Below are positions 37,904 through 46,307 of a stretch of 64,000 nucleotides of DNA, piece by piece. Every line of letters starts with the position of its first letter. The stretch's first letter is position 1. Where the stretch lies: NCBI GenBank assembly GCA_017543265.1, contig JAFYGI010000050.1, positions 1-64,000 on the forward strand, given 5' to 3'. Under the pieces are notes generated by a model, which saw nothing but the letters and a program-made list of their open reading frames with translations, made no database searches and was not told where the DNA came from. Source of the stretch: Bacillota bacterium. Its GTDB lineage: Bacteria > Bacillota > Clostridia > Lachnospirales > CAG-274. The position numbers and the translations under genes are program-made.

Positions 37904-40186
37904 TTAATTTTTTGCTTTTAAGGCACAAAGCGAAATAAATTCGGTGTTTTTTGCCGCCGATATAAGGCCGTCTGCGGTAAGCGGCAAAATGCCGCGGGAG
38001 ATGTCCCTGGCACCGAAAAGCCTTTCAAGGGCGTAAATATTGGCGTTTTTGGGTGTCCGCGGCTTTAAAAGTGCGTTAAGACACATAAGCTTTAGCCTGT
38101 GCAGATCCCCGCCGCAAAATTTTTGCCCCTGTATGTGCGAAAAAGCCGCTTTCATGGTTTCTATGCTGCTTTCAAAGTTTATGTCCTTAAATGAGGTCAT
38201 ATATATATCCCCGCAGGGCGTAAGGCCGCAGTCACAGCCGTATGCGCCCGCACAGCGTATATTCTCCCACAAATAGGTGTTTTTAAGATATACCGACAGG
38301 GCATACCTTTCCGCAGGGCTGCCGCCTGCCTTAAAGGCAAGGCTTATGGTGTTTACAGCATTGTCGGTGAGGATGATGCTCTCGGTACCGTCGGGGATGA
38401 AAGCCGCCGCTTTGCGCGGGGTGTCGGGGTAAAGCTCCAACGAGGCGATGACCCTTTTTGCCGCCGAAAAATTGCTTTTATCCGTGCATACCGCACAGTA
38501 CACAGCGTTTTTTGTAAAAAGGTATTTTTGTATATCGGCAATATCGCGGGTGTCAGAGCCGCCCAATATACGGCTGAGGGTAAAGGCGCTTTTTTCCGCC
38601 GCACCGAGGGCGGTGTATCTTGTAAGAAACTCGGGATCGGTGGGCGGAAGCGGCTGCGAAGCCTCTGCGGAAAAGATCTTGTTTATCCGCGCCGCACAGC
38701 TTTGCGCATCCTTTGCCAAAAATCCCAGATGCATCATAAAAACAGGCCTGCCGATGTCCCCGAACTCCCTTGCATCAAAGGGCAGGGCGGAGCGCCGCAT
38801 TTTTAAAAGGGATACAGCCCTTTCAAGCATACCACGGGGCATATCCAAAACAAAGGCAAGGGTAATATTGACGGTATCCTTGTTTTTGTTGTCGGTAAAG
38901 GCCGTTTGGCCGTCAAAAACAATATCCTCGCAGGGCGGCTTCGGCAGCGGGATAAAAATGTCCGTATCGTTGTCCTTTGCCGCCTGATAGCTGTAAAGCG
39001 GCGCAGGGTCGGTCACGGGATATGCTGTCGCCGACGGCTTTTTTGTGCCGATGTATTCAACGCCCAGGGAAAGTATCCTGTCCGTGAGGCTTTTTGTATC
39101 GGGAAGCCTTGAAAATATGTCGTCAAGCTCAAGACTTGCGGGGTCGAACTTCGCCTGCATAAGCAGTATGTTGTAATACAGCCCCCGCGGCTTATAGCCG
39201 AAATCACGGTTTTTTATGTAAAAGTCGGGACGGTTTGTGCTTTTTATGCGGCCTATGGCCTTTTTTGCCAGCTCGTCCGCGGACTGTCCCGTTATTTTTA
39301 TATATGCCGTATCGCCGTCGGTGTTAAAAACAGCATTTATGCCCTCGGCCGCAAGGGCGCGGCAAAGTGCGTCATAGGCGTGTACAAGGACATAGTCGCA
39401 GGTCTTTGCAGCGGGTATCAGCGCCATTGTACGTTCGCCGTTTACAAATATCCTGTCGGGCAGGGGCGTTTTGTACAGGGGCGGCTTTTCTGCGTTATGC
39501 GCCTTGCCGAAAACATCGCTCAAAAGGTCAAGATATTTTTCCTTGCCGCAGTTTCCGTAAATATAGGCCGTACAGTTTGACGGTACATAGTATTTTTTGT
39601 GGTAATCGAGCAGGGCAGGGAAGGAGGCCTTGGGGATATCCTCGGGCACGCCTGCCGCATGAAAGGGAGTAAATGCCTTTTTAAGCCGCTGCTCGGTGCT
39701 GTTTTCGGATATATCGTAAAAGCCCGACATCTCGCCGTATACGCTGCCGCGTATCTTCTCCCCGTCAAAAAAACCGCCCTCCTGCAAAAATATCCCCTTA
39801 TTTTTATAAACAAGGGGATGAAAGACTGCATCACAGTACACCCCTGCCATAATCATAAGCGAGTCCCCGCTCACGGATGCGGCGGGGTAAAGCGTTTTAT
39901 GCGGGTATGTAATGGCGTTAAGGTAGGTGTACAGCGTGTTTTGCGCCAGCATATTGAACGGGTCTTTGATGGGATAGGCCTCGGAGCCGCAGAATACGCA
40001 ATGTTCGAGTATATGCGGTATGCCCGTGTCGTCATGCGCGGGCGTATCAAAGCACAGCGAAAACACAAGGTCGCTGTCGTCGTTGTCAACACAAAACACC
40101 CTTGCACCGCTTTTGTGCGTGTAAACACTTAAATCACCCAAGCCCTTGATATGCTTTTTTAGCGTAAGTGTCATATCACAGCACAT
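37904..40186 (-). CDS. Short M16C-type zinc peptidase, PreP/insulinase-like (760 aa)
   Basis: Presequence-protease-like metallopeptidase for oligopeptides. The N-terminal zinc motif HILEH lies in DDTGIPHILEHCVFCGS, about residue 42, with the typical KDPFNMLAQNTLYTYLNA after it and GVVYNEM replaced by GSVYGEMSGF. PreP-type enzymes have about 970 residues; this one is over 200 shorter, apparently through loss in the middle and second half. The start is ATG at 40186, 6 nt after GGAGG. It overlaps the end of the TPR gene by 11 bp, so it is co-translated. Confidence 0.82.
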   Translation of the reverse strand: MCCDMTLTLKKHIKGLGDLSVYTHKSGARVFCVDNDDSDLVFSLCFDTPAHDDTGIPHILEHCVFCGSEAYPIKDPFNMLAQNTLYTYLNAITYPHKTLYPAASVSGDSLMIMAGVYCDAVFHPLVYKNKGIFLQEGGFFDGEKIRGSVYGEMSGFYDISENSTEQRLKKAFTPFHAAGVPEDIPKASFPALLDYHKKYYVPSNCTAYIYGNCGKEKYLDLLSDVFGKAHNAEKPPLYKTPLPDRIFVNGERTMALIPAAKTCDYVLVHAYDALCRALAAEGINAVFNTDGDTAYIKITGQSADELAKKAIGRIKSTNRPDFYIKNRDFGYKPRGLYYNILLMQAKFDPASLELDDIFSRLPDTKSLTDRILSLGVEYIGTKKPSATAYPVTDPAPLYSYQAAKDNDTDIFIPLPKPPCEDIVFDGQTAFTDNKNKDTVNITLAFVLDMPRGMLERAVSLLKMRRSALPFDAREFGDIGRPVFMMHLGFLAKDAQSCAARINKIFSAEASQPLPPTDPEFLTRYTALGAAEKSAFTLSRILGGSDTRDIADIQKYLFTKNAVYCAVCTDKSNFSAAKRVIASLELYPDTPRKAAAFIPDGTESIILTDNAVNTISLAFKAGGSPAERYALSVYLKNTYLWENIRCAGAYGCDCGLTPCGDIYMTSFKDINFESSIETMKAAFSHIQGQKFCGGDLHRLKLMCLNALLKPRTPKNANIYALERLFGARDISRGILPLTADGLISAAKNTEFISLCALKAKN

Positions 40187-41537
40187 TGTGTTCCTCCAGA
40201 TAACGCCTTGCCTCGTTTTTGACGGACTGGACGGGGTGGAACTGTGCCACCTGCGTAAAGCAGTCCTTGGCGGTCTGCTCGTCCTTTTCGTCTATTGCGA
40301 TCTTGCCAAGCTGATAAAGGGCGGAGTAGCGTATCTCGTCGCCGTCCTGACAGCATTTAAGGCATTGGCTGAAAAGTGTTTTTGCGGTCTGAGTATCGCC
40401 GTTTTCCACCTGCTGACGGCCGCTTATATAAAACTGCTCTGCGGCAAGCGGCAGTATAAGCTGTTTTTGCTTTGCGTACTGCTCCATTATATCGGGCGAA
40501 AAATCGGTGGTGTCTATGTTTACAAGTATCATTGCGGCCTCGGTCGCATTGTCGTTGTTATAAAGCGTTTCCGCGGTGTTTATCTGTTTTACCCTGTCCT
40601 GCAGGGGCATATTTGCCTGTGCCTTCTGCTCCTGCGAAAGACTGGCGGAGCTTTCGTTGTATTTGGCCGAAAGCTCGTCAAAGCTGTGTTTAAGCTGATT
40701 GTAGCGGTTTGCCTGTACATCCAGCTCGTTGTTTTTCGTTTCCATAAGCTGCGGTATCGCAAGCAGACACACAATGACCGCGGCACTTATAAAGCCAAAG
40801 AAAAACATCGGTATCACGGGCTGTGTGCGCTTTGCGCTGCCGCGTGAACTGCGCGACACAGTCTGCGGCATATAATATGCGGAGTTGCGCGGGTCGCTGC
40901 GGTAGCTTTTGGGCACGGGACGGCTTTTGTCGGGATAAAGCTGTCTGTAATAGCTAAGTGCCTTTTTGTTGTTTATATCCTGCTTCAATACCGTGTTGAT
41001 AAGGTCAACGGCCTGCGAATTTTTGCCGTGCATAAGATAGCACAGCGCAAGCATATTGTTGGCCTCTATAAAGCGCGGGTTGAGGTTAAGTGCCTTTTTT
41101 AGGCTTATTATGGCCATGTCATCGTTGCGCTCGCGTATATCGTCAAGCGCCTCGTTGTAAAGCTTTATGCTTTGCTCTATCTGCTCGGCCTTGCGCGTGT
41201 TTTTCTCGTATGCCGCAAGATAGCCCGAGGCGGGATTTTTTTCGGGCTTAAGATTTATGCTGAGCACCCACTGCATAAGGGCATTTGCGGCATCGCCCGT
41301 CTCAAAATACACAAGCCCGAGCAGGTTTCTTGCGTTGGTGTTGCTTTTGTTGAATGCTATGCTTTTTCTCAGCGCCTCCGTTGCGCCGCTCAGGTCTCTG
41401 TCCTGCGCCATTTCAAGCCCTTTGTTGTACCAGCGTGCGGATATGGCATTCGCACGGATATAGGGGGCAAGAACGATGCCACAGTCGGGGCAGATGTCCT
41501 GTCGGTTGGTTTCGGCGCCGCATTTTGGACATTTCAT
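40176..41537 (-). CDS. Zinc-ribbon, TPR and one-helix membrane protein (453 aa)
   Basis: Cytoplasmic N-terminus with a zinc ribbon (CPKCGAE...CPDCG, residues 3-18), then several tetratricopeptide repeats (about residues 25-190, e.g. NARNLLGLVYFETGD and FIEANNMLALCYLMHG). A linker leads to one membrane helix (about residues 245-265), and an outer coiled-coil plus further TPR-like region closes it. Probably a scaffold for an envelope complex; partners unknown. It lies between the 55-residue protein and an M16C peptidase in one operon. Confidence 0.75.
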   Translation of the reverse strand: MKCPKCGAETNRQDICPDCGIVLAPYIRANAISARWYNKGLEMAQDRDLSGATEALRKSIAFNKSNTNARNLLGLVYFETGDAANALMQWVLSINLKPEKNPASGYLAAYEKNTRKAEQIEQSIKLYNEALDDIRERNDDMAIISLKKALNLNPRFIEANNMLALCYLMHGKNSQAVDLINTVLKQDINNKKALSYYRQLYPDKSRPVPKSYRSDPRNSAYYMPQTVSRSSRGSAKRTQPVIPMFFFGFISAAVIVCLLAIPQLMETKNNELDVQANRYNQLKHSFDELSAKYNESSASLSQEQKAQANMPLQDRVKQINTAETLYNNDNATEAAMILVNIDTTDFSPDIMEQYAKQKQLILPLAAEQFYISGRQQVENGDTQTAKTLFSQCLKCCQDGDEIRYSALYQLGKIAIDEKDEQTAKDCFTQVAQFHPVQSVKNEARRYLEEHNVL

Positions 41538-41542
41538 GGCGC

Positions 41543-41710
41543 TTACTCCTTTTTGTCTTTTTTATTGTCGGTCTTTTTGGCGCGTGTCTCGGCGGTAAGG
41601 CGCAGCAGATCCATCACATCCTGCACCTCGTTGTCAAGTATGGTGTTTTCCAGATCGCCGACTTCTGTCATGGGTCGGAATTTATTAACTTCTTTTTTAA
41701 AATCAAACAT
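41543..41710 (-). CDS. Small charged protein before the TPR gene (55 aa)
   Basis: Reading frame MFDFKKEVNKF... ending TDNKKDKKE, preceded by CGGAGGATATAT, so a proper ribosome binding site is present. No membrane segment; the C-terminal third is Lys/Asp rich. It ends 5 bp before the start of the TPR gene, follows a recognisable promoter, and is therefore very likely the first gene of that operon. Family not recognised. Confidence 0.65.
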   Translation of the reverse strand: MFDFKKEVNKFRPMTEVGDLENTILDNEVQDVMDLLRLTAETRAKKTDNKKDKKE

Positions 41711-41753
41711 ATATATCCTCCGCGGCTTTAAAGCCTGTTGTCATTCTTTTATC

Positions 41754-41791
41754 GGGGGTTTTTGATACGAGTTTTTTCGGCAAAAACCCCC
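41754..41791. repeat. 11-bp perfect inverted repeat at the predicted transcript start
   Basis: GGGGGTTTTTG (41754-41764) and CAAAAACCCCC (41781-41791), loop 16 nt. It lies just downstream of the minus-strand -10 at 41798-41803, so the RNA of the 55-aa/TPR/M16C operon would begin with this hairpin. Could be an operator, a 5' stabiliser or a repressor site. Confidence 0.55.
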
Positions 41792-41797
41792 ATATTG

Positions 41798-41826
41798 ATT
41801 TTAACACACATATCACGCCTCTGCAA
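41798..41826 (-). promoter_or_regulatory. Sigma-A type promoter for the 55-aa/TPR/M16C operon
   Basis: Minus strand: TTGCAG (41821-41826), 17 nt, TAAAAT (41798-41803). The rest of the 41711-41917 gap shows nothing else clear. Confidence 0.5.
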
Positions 41827-41917
41827 GTGGTTTTTATGAATATCCATATTTTACCTGTATAAATTTTTGCACAGCGCAAAAAATAACAACGAAAAAAACA
41901 AAACGGAGGTAATGAAT

Positions 41918-42070
41918 ATGAGCATAAACCAATCCATCAAGTGCCGTGTTGACAGCTGCAAGCATAACGAGGGGCATTTTTGCTCGCTCAGCGATATACT
42001 TGTGGGCAACGATATGTGCCAGAACGCCAAGACCACATCGGAGACGGAATGCAGAAGTTTTGAATTGTAA
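41918..42070 (+). CDS. DUF1540 domain protein (50 aa)
   Basis: Small cysteine-rich, probably zinc-binding protein typical of Clostridia. CRVDSC, then HFCSL, DMCQ and ECRSF give the five-cysteine DUF1540 pattern. Function unknown; many members are linked to sporulation or stress in spore formers. The start is ATG at 41918, 8 nt after GGAGG; an ATG at 41912 is too close to it. Ends at a strong terminator. Confidence 0.85.
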   Translation: MSINQSIKCRVDSCKHNEGHFCSLSDILVGNDMCQNAKTTSETECRSFEL

Positions 42071-42078
42071 TAAAAAGA

Positions 42079-42117
42079 GGGAGCCGCAAAAACACCTTTG
42101 TCGGCTCCCTTTTTTTA
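42079..42117. terminator. Intrinsic terminator, bidirectional
   Basis: GGGAGCCG (42079-42086) pairs with CGGCTCCC (42102-42109), followed by eight T on the plus strand and by T-rich sequence on the minus strand. Ends the DUF1540 gene and probably the convergent DUF6020-like gene, which stops at 42115. Confidence 0.85.
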
Positions 42118-43860
42118 TTTTTTACTTTGTGTAAACGGTATTACGCACATCATCGGCACGACCGTGAACAGGCTATAGGCGTAGCGAAATTCCGTATTTA
42201 CGGGGGTCGCTATCATCAATGTTGCCAGTATGGCGGCAGTCGGGGCATATACGGTCAGAAGTGACCTTTTGCAGCGCATAAAGCACAGCCCCGCAGTAAA
42301 TATCATTATCCAGCACATCATGCCTATGCTCCAGAAAAGGCCGACATAATGTATGTCCCTGTAAAGGTTGATATATGCCGTAAAGGCGTTATATACAGCC
42401 TGCGGCATAAGCGGTATCCTGTGTATGTCAAAGCCGAAGGTCTGTCCGCTGAAATCTACCGTGCCGTACATCCAGCCCGACCTGTCGGGATATACATAGC
42501 CCGAGGTCTCGTCCGACTGCGCAATAAGGTACGATACGGGGTTTTGCAGCCCTATTTTAAGCCAAAGCAAAAGATAATCGCCCTTGTGTTCAAGCAGGTA
42601 TGCGGGGTCGCCCGTTTCCCTGACAAGATCCTTCATGGGGTCGGCTACCGTCGGGAAATACACATCGGATATTTTTTGTACATCCATTATCCGCGACAGC
42701 GCCTCATACTGCTCGTCGGTTATCCTGCCGCCGTCCTTGACGGTACGCGCGATATGCTGCAAGGGCACGGAATACGCCTCTATCGGGTCGGGCTTCATTA
42801 TGCCCGCCGCACCATACAAGGGACCCCTTATAAGCGCCGATACCGCAAGCACGGCAACGGTAAGCACGGCAACACTTTTTTTGCTGCGCCAGAATGCCGC
42901 CGCAAGTACGGGTGTAAGCAGGATAAAGGCGAAAAATGCGTTGCTGCGGAAAAGGCAAAACAGTACGCCGAATATCAAAAACATTACGGATTCGTAAGCC
43001 GATACCTTGCTGTCCTCGCAGGCCGCTATGCGCCATAGCGTAGCCGAAAAAACGGCACAGATACAGCCGAAAAGCACGTCTTTCAGCATTGTAAAGGCAA
43101 AATCGCCGTGATAGGGCATAACGCAGTAATAGAAAAGTACGGCTGCGATAACTCGCTTATCGACGTTTGCGCGGTACATGGTTTCCGCCACATAGGCAAA
43201 GGCAAGCGAGGTCAATATGCACTGGATGATGCTGTAAACGGCAACCCCCGCAGTCTGTGAGCCGAAAACACGCAGCCCCGCATCAAAACACAGCTTTATC
43301 AGCATTGTATGTACAACGGGATGATGATTTGAAAGGCTCATCCTGCCCGTTGCCATAAGCAGCTGCATAACGGAGTCATACAGAACATTGCCGGGGAAAA
43401 GATACAAAAAGTAGGGTATCCTGCAAAGCAGTATACACAATAAGAAAAGCAGCATCATACGGCCGTTTTTTCTTGTATCTGTCTTTCGCACTGTGCAAAG
43501 GCTGACGGATAATGCACGCTCGTACAAAAGCTTTGTGCCGCTTCTGAAAAAAATATACAGTCCGACGATACAGCATATAAGCGTATACGCACAGCCGAGC
43601 GGAGTGCCCGAAAGTATTTTTTCGATATTGGCATAAACACAGGCAAGCATAAACAGTACACCGCAAACGGCGGCAGGCTTGTCCGTGCGCTTTTCGCCCA
43701 ATGCAAACGCATTTTTGTACATGGGCACAAGCAGCAGAAAAAGCAGCAAAGATAATTCACTTGAGGTATTTACGCCGTACATCCTGCAAAATGCCGTACC
43801 CGTAACAAAGGCGGAAACGGCGGAGAGAAAAGCAGGCCTTTTAAACATTGTCCTATCCAA
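42115..43860 (-). CDS. DUF6020-like polytopic membrane protein (581 aa)
   Basis: Integral membrane protein with about 12 helices; the segment NHHPVVHTM in an outside loop and the aromatic FPGNVLYDS before it are typical of the DUF6020 group, which resembles lipid-linked sugar or mannosyl transferases in layout. An envelope glycosylation role is inferred, not shown. The start is TTG at 43860, 8 nt after GGAAGGA; the ATG at 43848 has only AGGA at 2-3 nt. It is last in the birA-dusB-SGNH group, 21 bp after the SGNH gene. Confidence 0.65.
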   Translation of the reverse strand: MDRTMFKRPAFLSAVSAFVTGTAFCRMYGVNTSSELSLLLFLLLVPMYKNAFALGEKRTDKPAAVCGVLFMLACVYANIEKILSGTPLGCAYTLICCIVGLYIFFRSGTKLLYERALSVSLCTVRKTDTRKNGRMMLLFLLCILLCRIPYFLYLFPGNVLYDSVMQLLMATGRMSLSNHHPVVHTMLIKLCFDAGLRVFGSQTAGVAVYSIIQCILTSLAFAYVAETMYRANVDKRVIAAVLFYYCVMPYHGDFAFTMLKDVLFGCICAVFSATLWRIAACEDSKVSAYESVMFLIFGVLFCLFRSNAFFAFILLTPVLAAAFWRSKKSVAVLTVAVLAVSALIRGPLYGAAGIMKPDPIEAYSVPLQHIARTVKDGGRITDEQYEALSRIMDVQKISDVYFPTVADPMKDLVRETGDPAYLLEHKGDYLLLWLKIGLQNPVSYLIAQSDETSGYVYPDRSGWMYGTVDFSGQTFGFDIHRIPLMPQAVYNAFTAYINLYRDIHYVGLFWSIGMMCWIMIFTAGLCFMRCKRSLLTVYAPTAAILATLMIATPVNTEFRYAYSLFTVVPMMCVIPFTQSKK

Positions 43861-43881
43861 GTTTCTCGTCCTTCCGCGTTT

Positions 43882-44979
43882 TTATTTTTCTGCCCTGAAA
43901 ATGTAGTTTTCCTTTAATACCTTTTGCATTATATCGGCAGCATCCGATGCTTCAAGGGAGCCGCTGGCATCCACGTCAAGGTATTTCTTCCAATCGGCTG
44001 TCTTTTTTTCAAGACCGAGCACATAGTTTTCTTTAAGCACCTTTTGAAGCGTTTCGGCTGCATCTGATGCATCCAGCATACCGTCGCCGTTTGCATCGCC
44101 GTATCTGAACTGCGGCTCGGGCGTATAGACATCGTTTACGGCAAGATATATGGCTCTGTGGCCGAGTGCCGTGGGGTGGGGGTCAAAGCTTACGTTGGGC
44201 TCGCGCATATCTATATTTGCATTTACATATCTGCTTGAAGTGAATGCGGCATATACATCCGCAAACTTGTAATCATCACTTGCGGCAAGACCCTTGTTAA
44301 GACGGTCGATATAGGGCTGTATGCGGTTGCCCACGGCGTATTCGCCCTGTGAGGAATCCGACAGCGGCACCACAAGTATCTTGTTTTTAAACGGGTTGTA
44401 ATAGTTTGTGAATATTATCTGCGCCGAAGGGTTTTTCTTTCTTATCTCGGCTGCTATCTGCGGTATCATCACCTGTGAGGTGTTGTCGCATATTGCGTAA
44501 AAATCGGCGTTGTCGATAAACAATGCCTCTATCCTTTTTACACGGCCTTTGAGAGTCTCCAGTTTTTCGTATTTTTTGATAAATTCTATCCTGTCAAGTA
44601 TTGCCTTATTTATGTCGTCTTCCTTTTCGGGATCGACACCAAGCTCCTTGGCAATGGCATTTATCATGGGCTTCATTATGTCGTTGCTGCCTATGCTGAC
44701 AGTTATGACACTTGCGCCCGAAAGGTCGTAGGTGTCGTTTTTAAGCTCGTCCAGAAGCTCCTGCGATGTTTTGCCGGGTACGGCAAGGTTTTCGTATTTC
44801 ATTTGGTGCGCATTTGAAAAAAGCGCGGGATATGACTGGGTCTCCGGATGGGAGAGTGCATAGCCCGATGCGATGCTGTCGCCCAGCGCTATATATTTCG
44901 CACCGTCCGCCGCATACACGGGGATACTGCAAAGAATTGCCGATAATGCCAGAATTATGGCCGTGATTTTTTTAAACAT
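43882..44979 (-). CDS. Secreted SGNH/GDSL hydrolase with C-terminal dockerin-like repeats (365 aa)
   Basis: Extracellular esterase or lipase. A signal peptide covers residues 1-23 (ends PVYAAD). The SGNH blocks are complete: IALGDSIASG (Ser), VSIGSNDIM (Asn) and DPHPTALGH (Asp/His). After about residue 290 come two calcium-loop repeats, GDANGDGMLDASDAAETL and LDVDASGSLEASDAADIM, each followed by QKVLKENY: a type I dockerin-like module. Esterases on dockerins often remove acetyl or feruloyl groups from plant polysaccharide. The ATG lies inside the end of dusB, with AAGGAG in dusB codons, so its translation is coupled to a tRNA-modification gene. Confidence 0.88.
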   Translation of the reverse strand: MFKKITAIILALSAILCSIPVYAADGAKYIALGDSIASGYALSHPETQSYPALFSNAHQMKYENLAVPGKTSQELLDELKNDTYDLSGASVITVSIGSNDIMKPMINAIAKELGVDPEKEDDINKAILDRIEFIKKYEKLETLKGRVKRIEALFIDNADFYAICDNTSQVMIPQIAAEIRKKNPSAQIIFTNYYNPFKNKILVVPLSDSSQGEYAVGNRIQPYIDRLNKGLAASDDYKFADVYAAFTSSRYVNANIDMREPNVSFDPHPTALGHRAIYLAVNDVYTPEPQFRYGDANGDGMLDASDAAETLQKVLKENYVLGLEKKTADWKKYLDVDASGSLEASDAADIMQKVLKENYIFRAEK

Positions 44980-45958
44980 TTTGTTTCTCCTTTAGTGTTT
45001 CTTTTAATTCCTGCAAAAGGTTTTGCATATTTTCATAGCCTGTTGTTGAATTTACCCTTACACGGGTCTCCGCGCTGCGGGGCAGGCCCTTTATGTACCA
45101 GCCTATGTGCTTGCGCATCTCCCTTACGCCTATGACCTCGCCCTTGTACTGCGTAAGCATTTTAAGATGCCTTGCAGCCATGTCGATACGTTCCTCGGCC
45201 GTGGGCAGGGCAAGCAGCTCGCCCGTTTCAAGGTAATGCACGGTACGCCTGAATATCCACGGATTTCCCTGTGCGCCGCGGCCTATCATAACAGCGTCGC
45301 AGCCTGTGTATTCAAGCATTTTTTTTGCATCCTCGGGTGTGAAAATGTCACCGTTGCCTATAAGCGGTATTCTTTTAAGCGCATCCTTTGTCCGTGCGAT
45401 GATATCCCAGTCGGCCTTGCCGCTGTAATACTGCTCGCGCGTGCGCCCGTGCAGCGTGACTGCCGCCGCACCGTTTTTTTCCGCCGTTTTTGCCATTTCA
45501 ACGGCGTTGATATGCTCATCGTCAAATCCCTTTCGTATTTTGACGGTAACGGGCTTGTCCGAGTTTTGCGCCACGGCGTATATGACCCTGCCCGCAAGCT
45601 CGGGGTCAAGGGAAAGTGCCGAGCCCTCGCCGTTTCTGACGATCTTGGGCGCGGGACAGCCCATGTTTATATCCAGTATGTCTATTTCGGGAAAGGCGTT
45701 CAGCTCCGTAGCCATTGCGCCCATTATTTCGGGGTCGCTGCCAAACAGCTGCATTGCCGCGGGACGTTCCTCTTCACCGACATACAGCATTTTTTGTGTA
45801 TTGCGGTTGCGGTGGCTCATACCCTTTGCGCTGACCATTTCGGAAAACACAACGCCGCAGCCCATTTCCTTACACAAGCTGCGAAAGACCGCATCCGTGA
45901 TGCCCGCCATAGGTGCCAGAAAAACATTGTTGTCGGTATTGACGCTGCCTATTTTCAA
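44972..45958 (-). CDS. dusB: tRNA-dihydrouridine synthase, DusB type (328 aa)
   Basis: FMN enzyme reducing uridines in tRNA. APMAGITDAVFR at the N-terminus, LDINMGCPAPKIVRNGEGS with the catalytic Cys, KIRKGFD, and GRAQGNPW-like MIGRGAQGNPW identify the DusB subgroup. The start is TTG at 45958, which overlaps the TGA of the preceding gene, with AAAGGG upstream; no ATG is available at the expected position (SVNTDNNVFLAPMAG follows directly). Overlaps the SGNH gene by 8 bp at its end. Confidence 0.93.
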   Translation of the reverse strand: MKIGSVNTDNNVFLAPMAGITDAVFRSLCKEMGCGVVFSEMVSAKGMSHRNRNTQKMLYVGEEERPAAMQLFGSDPEIMGAMATELNAFPEIDILDINMGCPAPKIVRNGEGSALSLDPELAGRVIYAVAQNSDKPVTVKIRKGFDDEHINAVEMAKTAEKNGAAAVTLHGRTREQYYSGKADWDIIARTKDALKRIPLIGNGDIFTPEDAKKMLEYTGCDAVMIGRGAQGNPWIFRRTVHYLETGELLALPTAEERIDMAARHLKMLTQYKGEVIGVREMRKHIGWYIKGLPRSAETRVRVNSTTGYENMQNLLQELKETLKEKQNV

Positions 45959-46290
45959 ATCTTCAGACCCTTTCCGCCCAGCTTGAACACCTTGTACCAC
46001 ACACTAAGCGCATTAAAAAGCTGCCGTCTTTTCTTGGCCATGCGGTCTATTTCAAGCTTTGCGCCTATGCTGTCGTATTCCAGGTCGTCCTCGTTTGCAA
46101 AGCATTCTATAAACACGTTGCCGTCCTCGTAAAAGCCGACGGAGACCGTGCCGTGCACCTTTTCGGCAAGGTATACGACCACCTGCTTAAGCTCCTTTTT
46201 TACCTCGGGTGGCAGGGCCGAATAATCGTCCTCGTTGTAGTAATGCTTCTGCTGATGAAAATTAGCGGCAGATAAAACACTTTTTTTCAT
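45955..46290 (-). CDS. DUF6145-like small protein (111 aa)
   Basis: Soluble protein of unknown function. The start (SVLSAANFHQQKHYYNED), LPPEVKKELK and the ending with Trp-Tyr-Lys-Val-Phe resemble the DUF6145 group of Clostridia; this is from memory of the family pattern and only moderately sure. Its stop codon overlaps the TTG of dusB (4 bases). It starts 17 bp after birA with GGAGAG upstream, so it is part of the birA-dusB operon. Confidence 0.6.
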   Translation of the reverse strand: MKKSVLSAANFHQQKHYYNEDDYSALPPEVKKELKQVVVYLAEKVHGTVSVGFYEDGNVFIECFANEDDLEYDSIGAKLEIDRMAKKRRQLFNALSVWYKVFKLGGKGLKI

Positions 46291-46307
46291 TTTGGTACTC
46301 TCCTTTT

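Noticed and set aside
20865..44979. A cellulosome encoded in the window
   Set aside because: Two dockerin-like proteins are present but no cohesin, scaffoldin or anchoring gene was found; the calcium repeats may serve other roles.
45107..46132. 341-codon plus-strand frame over dusB and the DUF6145-like gene
   Set aside because: Antisense to two overlapping, motif-bearing genes; no ribosome binding site or family features.
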